From JACVRW01 sp035650215 (GTDB lineage Bacteria; Actinomycetota; Thermoleophilia; Solirubrobacterales; Thermoleophilaceae), in contig DASRIC010000104.1 of assembly GCA_035650215.1 (NCBI GenBank), forward strand, positions 1 through 28,751: 28,751 bases of DNA. Reading direction: 5' to 3'. Shown here in pieces: positions 7,156-13,238 of the stretch (positions are counted from its first letter, which is position 1; each line of letters starts with the position of its first letter). The notes beneath the pieces were generated by a model. That model was not told the DNA's origin. It did no database searches and was given only the letters and a program-made list of their open reading frames with translations. Made by a program: the position numbers and the translations under genes.

Positions 7156-8139
7156 CTAGCCGGTCGCCTTGTCGATCGCCTCGCGCAGCTCGCGCTCGCT
7201 GTAGGCGCCCTCGAGGCGCGCCGCCACGCGGCCGTTCCCGTCGACCGTGAACAGCCAGGGCTCGGACTGGAGGTTCCATGCGGCCAGCTGCGGCCGAATG
7301 CCCTTCTCGATCTGGTTGTCGCGGAAGACCTCCATGTGGATGAACTCCACGTCCTCCCCGCCCCCGGCCTTGACCTGCTCGGCTATGTCCACCACGGGGC
7401 CGCAGACCCTGCTCTGGCAGAGCTGCGGCGTGGCGAAGATCAGCGCGACGGGCTTCTTGCCGACGACGTCGGCGAAGTCCTCGTTGTGCATCGAGGAGGG
7501 CGGCAGGCGCGTGTCGATCGCGGAGAGATCGCCTCCAACGTCGGCCTCGGTGGGGGTGTGGATCCGCGGGGCCCGGTCCCCGGGGCCCGGCACGGCGTCC
7601 TCGGAGGGCTTGACCACCTGCAGCGCGGGCATGGCCGAGGTGGCGGCCACGAGGCGGTCGTCGAGCTGGGCGATCCCGAGCACCTCGTAGCTGCCCGGCT
7701 TGTCGAACGGGAGGTCCGCCACGTACACCGACTTGGCTGCAGAGGGGTCCGCGGCGGTCTGGCGGCTCTGGAACTCGGGGGGAACCTCGAGCGACTCCCA
7801 GCGGGCCACGTAGGGACCGCGCGCCTCGCCGCCGCGCGCCGCGGCCACGTACACCGCCACCTGCGCGTCCGCGATCTGCCCGCGTTCGCGCGTGAAGAGG
7901 CCGAAGCCGAAGCGGTTCTTCCCGGTCGTGAGCACCGAGACCGACGGAGCGAGCACCGGGCCGCCCCGGCCGAGGCCCTCGCGGAGATCGGCGAGCGTCT
8001 TGCCGGCCGCCTGCGGGAACTGCTCGGGCTTGGGCACGGGGGGCGGCGAGTTCTCGGAGTCGTCGTCGCCCCCGCCGCAGCCGACGACCAGCGCGCACGC
8101 GAGGAGAGCAGGTGCGATCAGGGCTCGGGGGATGCGCAC
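7156..8139 (-). CDS. Lipoprotein with C-terminal thioredoxin-like domain
   Basis: The 327-residue protein has a lipoprotein signal peptide: MRIPRALIAP, a hydrophobic core and a lipobox ending LVVGC with Cys21 as the lipidated residue. A flexible acidic/proline linker follows. Residues about 60-180 form a beta-rich region (FGFGLFTRERGQIADAQVAVYV). The C-terminal 110 residues look like a thioredoxin fold: VALIFATP, then CQSRVC (Cys241 and Cys246), EFIHMEVF, and LQSEPWLFTVDGNGRV. The paired cysteines are spaced CX4C rather than the usual CXXC of thioredoxins or CX3C of SCO proteins. Located outside the membrane, it may handle thiol redox or metal delivery, but the substrate is unknown. The start is a GTG. 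Confidence 0.82.
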   Translation of the reverse strand: MRIPRALIAPALLACALVVGCGGGDDDSENSPPPVPKPEQFPQAAGKTLADLREGLGRGGPVLAPSVSVLTTGKNRFGFGLFTRERGQIADAQVAVYVAAARGGEARGPYVARWESLEVPPEFQSRQTAADPSAAKSVYVADLPFDKPGSYEVLGIAQLDDRLVAATSAMPALQVVKPSEDAVPGPGDRAPRIHTPTEADVGGDLSAIDTRLPPSSMHNEDFADVVGKKPVALIFATPQLCQSRVCGPVVDIAEQVKAGGGEDVEFIHMEVFRDNQIEKGIRPQLAAWNLQSEPWLFTVDGNGRVAARLEGAYSERELREAIDKATG

Positions 8140-8150
8140 GGGCCAAGCGA

Positions 8151-8156
8151 AGGCTA
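8151..8156 (-). promoter_or_regulatory. Candidate -10 element of the lipoprotein gene
   Basis: TAGCCT on the minus strand lies 11 bases before the GTG at 8139, giving a very short leader. It faces the divergent SDR promoter 19 bp away. Confidence 0.35.
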
Positions 8157-8174
8157 GATGACGAATTGTTCAAA

Positions 8175-8180
8175 TAGGGT
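8175..8180 (+). promoter_or_regulatory. Candidate -10 element of the SDR gene
   Basis: TAGGGT in an AT-rich patch, exactly seven bases before the ATG at 8188. No Shine-Dalgarno sequence lies between, so a leaderless mRNA is likely. It decides the start against an in-frame ATG at 8158, which would precede the promoter. Confidence 0.55.
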
Positions 8181-8187
8181 TGCGCAC

Positions 8188-8910
8188 ATGAACCGTGCAG
8201 CTCTCGTGACTGGAGGCTCCAGCGGGATCGGTCACGCCATCGCCCGGGCACTCGGGGAGGATGGCTACGGCATCACGCTGTCCGCGCGCCGCCCCGACAA
8301 GCTCGAGGCCGCCGCGCAGCAGCTGCGGGACGACGGAATCGACGTTCTAACCGCGCCCGCGAACATGGTCGACGAGGACGAGATCAAGAAGGTCGTGGCC
8401 GCTCACCGGGACCGCTTCGGGCGCATGGACGTGCTGATCAACAACGCCGGCATCGGGATCGGCGCGGCCGTGGCGGACACCGAGACCAAGAAGCTCGACC
8501 TCCAGCTCGACGTGAACCTGCGCGCGGTCTACTTGGTGGCGCGGGAGTGCATCCCGATGCTGAAGGAGGCGGGCGCCGAGCACCACAAGGCGCTGATCGC
8601 CAACACCGCCTCGATCGCCGGCAAGCACGGGCAGGGCTGGCTGTCCGCTTACTCGGCCACGAAGTTCGGCGTGGTGGGCCTCTCGCAGGGGATGCACAAG
8701 GAGCTGGCGGGCGACGGCGTACAGGTCACGGCGCTCTGCCCTGGCTTCGTGGCCACGCCGATGACCGAGTGGATCGAGGGTCAGGTCCCGAAGGACGAGA
8801 TGATCCAGCCCGAGGACATCGCCGAGTCGATCCGGTTCCTGCTCAGGACCTCGCCGTACTGCATGGTGCCGGAGCTTCAGTTCCTGCGCCCGTCGGATAC
8901 GCAGCCGTAG
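8188..8910 (+). CDS. Short-chain dehydrogenase/reductase (SDR)
   Basis: A classical 240-residue NAD(P)-dependent SDR. The Rossmann glycine motif TGGSSGIG is near residues 8-15, NNAG at 85-88, the catalytic quartet is Asn110, Ser142, Tyr155 and Lys159 (YSATK), and the PGFVATPM loop follows the active site. The basic residues in SARRPDK after the second strand suggest NADP preference. Substrate cannot be told from sequence. The start at 8188 follows a promoter-like TAGGGT. The last 68 bp overlap a convergent gene on the minus strand. It is divergent from the thioredoxin-like lipoprotein, with only 48 bp between the starts. Confidence 0.93.
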   Translation: MNRAALVTGGSSGIGHAIARALGEDGYGITLSARRPDKLEAAAQQLRDDGIDVLTAPANMVDEDEIKKVVAAHRDRFGRMDVLINNAGIGIGAAVADTETKKLDLQLDVNLRAVYLVARECIPMLKEAGAEHHKALIANTASIAGKHGQGWLSAYSATKFGVVGLSQGMHKELAGDGVQVTALCPGFVATPMTEWIEGQVPKDEMIQPEDIAESIRFLLRTSPYCMVPELQFLRPSDTQP

Positions 8911-9373
8911 CGCTCGCGGCCTCGATCTGCTCGAGGGCGCGCTCGTACTCGTCGAGCCGGCGGACGGGCCGCAGCCAGGCCCAGCCCGGCTGATGGCGAA
9001 GCTCCGCAGCGCGATGGCGCTCGCCGGTGTCGGGACGCGCCGGCCGGCGCCCCGGCACGGCCGGCAGCTCCTCGAGCATGACGCTCGCCTCGAGCATCGC
9101 CCTCAGCGTGTTCAGCTCGCGCTCCGTGGCCGCCCGCGAGCGCCGGCGGCGGGCGCCGGTGTAAGCGTCCCAGGCGTGGGCGAAGCTCGCCAGGCTGGTG
9201 CGGCCGCCGTGGCGGTGCGCGGCCAGCATCGGGCAGACGCCGCCATGCCGGTCGGTGTAGGCGCCGACGATGATGCGGTTCGACTCCACGCCGTCGAGCA
9301 TCGCCTTGCGGGTCGTGAGCGGAAGGCAGTCAATCGCGGTGCGGAGGTCGCGGGCGGGGCGTCGGCGTCTCAT
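8843..9373 (-). CDS. Hypothetical protein with Cys/His-rich N-terminal region
   Basis: A 176-residue protein of unknown function. The N-terminal 95 residues look like a conserved domain: RDLRTAIDCLPLTTRKAML, then IIVGAYTDRHGGVCPMLAAH and RTSLASFAHAWDAYTG. The evenly hydrophobic helices and the CPMLAAHRHGG stretch are unlike a shadow frame. The C-terminal half is basic and charged (ERELNTLRAMLEASVMLEEL), then becomes low-complexity. I chose the ATG at 9373, which gives MRRRRPARDLRTAI; an ATG at 9454 would overlap the divergent LLM gene. The 3' end overlaps the SDR gene by 68 bp tail-to-tail. Similar proteins seem to occur in other actinobacteria, but this was not searched. Confidence 0.65.
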   Translation of the reverse strand: MRRRRPARDLRTAIDCLPLTTRKAMLDGVESNRIIVGAYTDRHGGVCPMLAAHRHGGRTSLASFAHAWDAYTGARRRRSRAATERELNTLRAMLEASVMLEELPAVPGRRPARPDTGERHRAAELRHQPGWAWLRPVRRLDEYERALEQIEAASATAAYPTGAGTEAPAPCSTARS

Positions 9374-9434
9374 CGGCGTGCCGCGTAGGATGCGCGGCTC
9401 CGAGGCGGCGCGCAAGCGGCGACACCGGTCTTTC

Positions 9435-10469
9435 ATGCGGCTTGGTCTGAACATCGGCTACTGGGGGCTCGGCATGAAGGCCGAGGACCAGCTCGAGCTG
9501 GTGCGCGAGGCGGAGGACGCGGGCTTCGACTCCGTCTGGGTGGCCGAGGCCTACGGCTCGGACGCCGCCACGGTGCTGGGCTGGCTCGCGGCGCAGACCT
9601 CCCGGATCAAGATCGGCTCCGCGATCTTCCAGATGCCGGGGCGCTCGCCTGCGATGACGGCCATGACGGCGGCCACCCTCGACCAGCTCTCGGGCGGCCG
9701 CATGCTCCTCGGCATCGGCTCGTCGGGACCGCAGGTGGCCGAGGGCTGGCACGGGCAGCGCTTCGGCGGCCAGCTTCAGCGCACGCGCGAGTACGTGGAG
9801 ATCGTGCGCAAGGCGCTGACCCGCGAGCGCCTCGTGTACGAGGGCGATCGGTACACGCTCCCGTTGCCGGACGGCCCGGGCAAGGCGCTCAAGCTCACGA
9901 TCGCGCCGGTGCAGGAGCGGATCCCGATCTACATCGCGGCGATCGGACCGAAGAACACCGAGCTCACCGGCGAGATCGCCGACGGCTGGCTGCCGATCTT
10001 CTTCTCGCCCGAGCACGTGGACGAGTCGCGCAGGGTGCTGGAGGAGGGCGCGGCCCGCTCGGGCCGCACGCTCGACGGCTCGTTCGACATCGCGCCCGGG
10101 GTGAACGTCTGCATCGACGACGACGTGGACCGCGCGCGCGACCAGATGCGCTACTTCATCGCCCTCTACGTGGGCGGCATGGGCTCCCGCGAGCGCAACT
10201 TCTACAACGCCCTCGTGCAGCGCTACGGCTTCGAGGACGCCGCGCGGGAGGTCCAGGGCCTTTACCTCGACGGCAAGAAGGACGAGGCGGCCGCCGCGGT
10301 GCCCGCCGAGCTGATCGACACGATCACGCTCGTCGGCCCGCCCGAGAAGGTGCGCGACCGGCTGGCGGTGTACCGCGACGCCGGCGTGGGCACGCTGATC
10401 GTGAGCCCGCTCGGCGTCGAGCCCGCGGCGAGCACGCGGATGGTGCGCGAGCTGGCGGAGCTGCTCTGA
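9435..10469 (+). CDS. LLM-class (probably F420-dependent) oxidoreductase
   Basis: The 344-residue protein has the luciferase-like monooxygenase TIM-barrel plan: MRLGLNIGYWG at strand 1, DSVWVAEAYGSDA, IKIGSAIFQMPGRSPAMTAM, LDQLSGGRMLLGIGSSGPQVAEGWHG, and the late LIVSPLG motif. The GRSP and SSGPQVAEGWHG features are those of F420-dependent members such as the tetrahydromethanopterin-reductase-like group, so F420 rather than FMN is the likely cofactor. The ATG at 9435 matches family starts; earlier in-frame codons overlap the divergent gene. A TAGGAT at 9386-9391 could be its -10. The glycosyltransferase gene follows with a 4-bp CTGA overlap. Confidence 0.9.
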   Translation: MRLGLNIGYWGLGMKAEDQLELVREAEDAGFDSVWVAEAYGSDAATVLGWLAAQTSRIKIGSAIFQMPGRSPAMTAMTAATLDQLSGGRMLLGIGSSGPQVAEGWHGQRFGGQLQRTREYVEIVRKALTRERLVYEGDRYTLPLPDGPGKALKLTIAPVQERIPIYIAAIGPKNTELTGEIADGWLPIFFSPEHVDESRRVLEEGAARSGRTLDGSFDIAPGVNVCIDDDVDRARDQMRYFIALYVGGMGSRERNFYNALVQRYGFEDAAREVQGLYLDGKKDEAAAAVPAELIDTITLVGPPEKVRDRLAVYRDAGVGTLIVSPLGVEPAASTRMVRELAELL

Positions 10470-11659
10470 GCCGGCGCTTCCTGCTGGCGGCGTTCGGCGA
10501 TCCCGGTCATGCGTTTCCGGCGATCGCGCTCGGGACCGAGCTGGCCCGTCGCGGTCACGACGTGACGCTCGAGACCTGGGCCAAGTGGCGCGAGCACGTG
10601 GAGCGCGAGGGCATGCGCTTCAGCCCCGCCCCCGAGTACCAGGTCTTCCCCACCCGCGAGCGCCCGCTCAAGCCCTACGAGGCGGCCGTCAGGGCCTCGG
10701 CGGTGACGCGCCAGCTGGTCAGGGAGGTCGACCCCGAGCTGGTGGTGGTGGACATCCTCACGGTGGCCGCCGCGCTGGCCGCCGAGCTCGAGGATCGTCC
10801 CTGGGCGACGCTCGTACCGCACGTGCTGCCCACCGGCGAGCCCGGCTTCCCGGTGTACGCCGTGGGCGCCGTCTACCCGCGCAGCGCGCTCGGCAGATGG
10901 GCCTGGGGGCGCACTCGCCCGCTGCTGATGCGCGGCGAGGAGCAGGGCAGGCGCGAGCTGAACGAGACGCGCAGGCGCGTGGGCCTGCCGCCGCTCGCCC
11001 ACGTGCAGGGAGGGATCTCCCAGGAGCTCGCGCTCGTGGCCACCTTCCCGCAGCTCGAGTACCCCCGCGCGCGGCCCCAGCCCGGCGCGCGCGTGACCGG
11101 CCCGCTGCTCTGGGAGCAGCCCTACCACGAGGTCGAGCTGCCGCCCCGCGACGAGCCGCTCGTTCTGATCGCGCCCAGCACCTCGCAGGATCCGGACGGG
11201 CGGCTCCTTCGCGCCGCCCTCGACGGCCTCGCGAGTGAGCCCGTGCGCGTGCTCGCATCCACCAACCGCCGCGCGAGCGCGGACCGGCTGCCGCTGCCGG
11301 CGAACGCCCAGCTCGTCGACTGGATCTCCTACGCGCGCACGATGCCGCTCTGCGACGCCGTCGTCTGCCACGCCGGGCACGGCACGCTCGCGCGGGCGCT
11401 GGCCTCCGGTGCGCCGGTGGTGGCCTGCCCGCACGCCGGCGACATGGCGGAGAACTCGGCCCGCGTTCGCTGGGCGGGTGTGGGCGTGTCGCTGCCGCGC
11501 CGCCTTCAGACCGCGCGCGGGATGCGGCTCGCTCTCCGGCGGCTCCTCGGCGAGCCCGAGTACGCGCGGCGCGCCGGCGAGCTGCGCGACTGGGCTGCCC
11601 GGAACGACGGCGCGGTCACGGCCGCGGACGTGCTCGAGGCCTATACCCCGGGTGGGTAA
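10466..11659 (+). CDS. GT1/MGT-type glycosyltransferase with a probable CTG start
   Basis: A 397-residue glycosyltransferase of the UDP-glycosyltransferase/MGT type that transfers a sugar from a nucleotide donor to a small acceptor. The N-terminal SRRFLLAAFGDPGHAFPAIALG is the typical acceptor-domain opening. The C-terminal donor signature is CHAGHGTLARALASGAPVVACPHAGDMAENSARV. No ATG, GTG or TTG lies in frame upstream of the GDPGH motif. The only fitting start is CTG at 10466, which overlaps the LLM stop as CTGA and is preceded by GGAG five bases upstream. Starting at the GTG at 10562 would delete the conserved motif. Its stop TAA lies inside the CsoR promoter. The acceptor is unknown; the LLM oxidoreductase may act in the same pathway. 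Confidence 0.88.
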   Translation: MSRRFLLAAFGDPGHAFPAIALGTELARRGHDVTLETWAKWREHVEREGMRFSPAPEYQVFPTRERPLKPYEAAVRASAVTRQLVREVDPELVVVDILTVAAALAAELEDRPWATLVPHVLPTGEPGFPVYAVGAVYPRSALGRWAWGRTRPLLMRGEEQGRRELNETRRRVGLPPLAHVQGGISQELALVATFPQLEYPRARPQPGARVTGPLLWEQPYHEVELPPRDEPLVLIAPSTSQDPDGRLLRAALDGLASEPVRVLASTNRRASADRLPLPANAQLVDWISYARTMPLCDAVVCHAGHGTLARALASGAPVVACPHAGDMAENSARVRWAGVGVSLPRRLQTARGMRLALRRLLGEPEYARRAGELRDWAARNDGAVTAADVLEAYTPGG

Positions 11660-11662
11660 ACT
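11657..11662 (+). promoter_or_regulatory. Candidate -10 element of the csoR-like gene
   Basis: TAAACT begins on the stop codon of the glycosyltransferase gene and lies six bases before the ATG at 11669. It suggests a separate, leaderless transcript for the regulator. Confidence 0.45.
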
Positions 11663-11668
11663 CATCGC

Positions 11669-11956
11669 ATGGCCTCCGAGACTCGCGGCTACACCGCCAC
11701 CAAGGACCAACTCCAGAGCCGCCTGCATCGCATCGAGGGCCAGGTTCGGGGCGTCGAGAAGATGGTCGACGAGGACCGTTACTGCATCGACGTGCTCACC
11801 CAGATCAGCGCCATCCAGGCTGCGCTCGACAAGGTCGCGCTCGGTCTCCTCGACGGCCACGCGCGGCACTGCGTGATCGAGGGCGGGGACGGGAACGAGG
11901 ACGAGCTGACCACCGAGCTGATGGCGGCGGTCGGCCGCCTGATGCGTCGCGGCTGA
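11669..11956 (+). CDS. csoR: CsoR/FrmR-family metal-sensing repressor, probably Cu(I)
   Basis: The 95-residue all-helical protein has the CsoR pattern: LQSRLHRIEGQVRGVEKMV in helix 1, and metal ligands Cys39 (RYCIDVL), His64 and Cys68 (GHARHC). The spacings of 25 and 4 residues equal those of the Cys36-His61-Cys65 copper site of Mycobacterium tuberculosis CsoR, and Tyr38 matches its second-shell tyrosine. A formaldehyde-type FrmR would lack this His ligand pattern. Cu(I) binding should release it from DNA. No copper exporter or metallothionein gene is adjacent, so its targets are elsewhere or it regulates itself. Confidence 0.9.
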   Translation: MASETRGYTATKDQLQSRLHRIEGQVRGVEKMVDEDRYCIDVLTQISAIQAALDKVALGLLDGHARHCVIEGGDGNEDELTTELMAAVGRLMRRG

Positions 11957-11958
11957 CC

Positions 11959-11991
11959 GTTATCCCGCTGTGACGAGCGCCTCCGTACCTT
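11959..11991 (+). promoter_or_regulatory. htrA promoter with 11-bp-period direct repeat
   Basis: GTTAT (11959-11963), six bases, GTGAC (11970-11974), eleven bases, TACCTT (11986-11991), then seven bases to the GTG start. All spacings equal those upstream of moxR at 16168-16200. The repeat resembles OmpR/PhoB-class sites, in particular MtrA-type GTnAC repeats. TACCTT fits a -10 for a leaderless transcript. Confidence 0.6.
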
Positions 11992-11998
11992 CGCGGGG

Positions 11999-13162
11999 GT
12001 GAGCGGGAAGCGAAGCCTCTGGCTCGACCCCGAGCCGCCGTCGGAAGCCGAGGGCGGGCCGTTCTCGACCGCCCGCTGGAACCGTCAGGCCGCCGAGGCT
12101 CGCGAGCTGCGCGCCCTACCGCCGGAGGAGCCGCCGCCGGCTGACCCGCCGCGACGCAGCCGGCGCCGCATCGTGCTCGGCGTAGCCGCCCTCGTCACGG
12201 CGGTCGCCGCGCTCGGGTTCTCGCTCGCCGCCTTCCTGAGCGATGAAAGCGGCAACGAGGTCGTGGGAGCCGACGGCGGCCGGCCGCTGCCGGACACCCA
12301 GATCGGGCGCGTCTACGACGCGGCGGGTCCCGCAGTGGTGTCCGTGCAGGCCGGGCCGGCTTCGGGCACCGGCTTCGTGGTGGACGGCGACGGCACTATC
12401 GTCACGAACGCGCACGTGGTGAGCACGGCCACGAGCGCGCAGGTCCGCTTCAACGACACCGGACGGCTGCTCGAGGCCGAGGTGCTCGGCGCCGATGCCT
12501 CCTCCGACCTCGCGGTCCTCCGGGTCGACCCGGGCAGCGCCGGCCGGTTGCGCGCGCTGCGCTTCGCGAACTCCGACCGCGTGGACGTGGGCGACGCGGT
12601 GGTGGCCATCGGGCACCCGTTCGGGCTCGATCGCACCGCCACAGCGGGGATCGTGTCGGGCGTGGGCCGCTCGATCGAGGCGCCGGACGGCTTTCAGATC
12701 GACGACGCGATCCAGACCGACGCCCCGATCAACCCGGGCAACTCGGGCGGGCCCCTGCTCGACGCCCGTGGCCGGGTGGTGGGCGTGAACTCGCAGATCG
12801 CGACCACGGGTGGCGGCAACGTGGGCATCGGCTTCGCCGTGTCGGCCAACACGGTGCGCGAGGTGCTTCCGCGGCTGAGCCGGGGCGAGCCGATCGAGCG
12901 CCCCTACCTGGGCGTGAGCACCTCGCTCGCCCAACGGGGCGCGGACATCCAGGCCGTCGAGCCCGGCGGGCCGGCCGCACGCGCCGGCCTCCGCGCCGGC
13001 GACGTGATCGTGGCCGTGGACGGCGAGACGGTGCGCGAGCCGGACGAGGTGTCGGAGGCCGTGTCCGAGCACGAGCCCGGCGACGAGATCGTGGTCGAGG
13101 TGCTCCGCGACGGCGAGCGCCGCACGATTCGCGTCGAGCTGGCCAAGCGCCCCGGCCCATGA
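11999..13162 (+). CDS. HtrA/DegP-like membrane-anchored serine protease with PDZ domain
   Basis: The 387-residue protein has a proline-rich cytoplasmic N terminus (1-56), one membrane helix (about 58-80) and an extracytoplasmic trypsin-like protease domain. The catalytic triad is visible as His139 (TNAHVV), Asp170 (SSDLAVL) and Ser249 (GNSGGPL). A C-terminal PDZ domain spans about 300-385 (LGVSTSLAQRGADIQAVEPGGPAARAGLRAGDVI). Such proteases degrade or refold misfolded envelope proteins. The GTG start lies seven bases after a -10-like TACCTT, without a ribosome binding site. The stop overlaps the first of two tandem mini-ORFs (ATGA). Actinobacterial htrA genes are often controlled by envelope-stress two-component systems, and one lies 1.2 kb downstream. 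Confidence 0.95.
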   Translation: MSGKRSLWLDPEPPSEAEGGPFSTARWNRQAAEARELRALPPEEPPPADPPRRSRRRIVLGVAALVTAVAALGFSLAAFLSDESGNEVVGADGGRPLPDTQIGRVYDAAGPAVVSVQAGPASGTGFVVDGDGTIVTNAHVVSTATSAQVRFNDTGRLLEAEVLGADASSDLAVLRVDPGSAGRLRALRFANSDRVDVGDAVVAIGHPFGLDRTATAGIVSGVGRSIEAPDGFQIDDAIQTDAPINPGNSGGPLLDARGRVVGVNSQIATTGGGNVGIGFAVSANTVREVLPRLSRGEPIERPYLGVSTSLAQRGADIQAVEPGGPAARAGLRAGDVIVAVDGETVREPDEVSEAVSEHEPGDEIVVEVLRDGERRTIRVELAKRPGP

Positions 13163-13200
13163 GAACGATGGCTCGCACGCACCGCGTGCTCGCGCAATGA
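13159..13200 (+). CDS. 13-codon mini-ORF, copy 1
   Basis: ATG at 13159 overlaps the htrA stop (TGA 13160-13162). The ORF reads MRTMARTHRVLAQ and stops at TGA 13198-13200, which overlaps the next ATG. It is too short for gene callers. Translation is not shown; the evidence is the conserved ATGA coupling and the exact duplication. Confidence 0.35.
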   Translation: MRTMARTHRVLAQ

Positions 13201-13234
13201 GAACGATGGCTCGCACGCACCGCGTGCTCGCGCA
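13159..13234 (+). repeat. Perfect 38-bp tandem duplication between htrA and the VWA gene
   Basis: Copies at 13159-13196 and 13197-13234 are identical over all 38 bases, and the next five bases (ATGAG) restart the unit at the VWA gene start. Each unit contains the hairpin GCACGC-ACC-GCGTGC. Removing both copies would fuse the htrA stop and the VWA start into a standard ATGA overlap, so the unit appears to have been inserted at, or expanded from, a stop-restart junction. Confidence 0.95.
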
Positions 13235-13238
13235 ATGA
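13197..13238 (+). CDS. 13-codon mini-ORF, copy 2
   Basis: Identical in sequence to copy 1. Its ATG overlaps the stop of copy 1, and its TGA (13236-13238) overlaps the ATG of the VWA gene at 13235. Ribosomes finishing htrA could reach the VWA gene only by three successive terminate-restart steps. Confidence 0.35.
   Translation: MRTMARTHRVLAQ

Noticed and set aside
10262..11869. 535-codon minus-strand open frame opposite LLM, glycosyltransferase and csoR
   Set aside because: It crosses three well-supported plus-strand genes and has no recognisable motif; typical high-GC antisense frame.
13159..13234. CRISPR or minisatellite interpretation of the 38-bp repeats
   Set aside because: Two head-to-tail copies without spacers are not a CRISPR array, and the exact placement on ATGA junctions argues for a translation-linked element rather than a neutral minisatellite.
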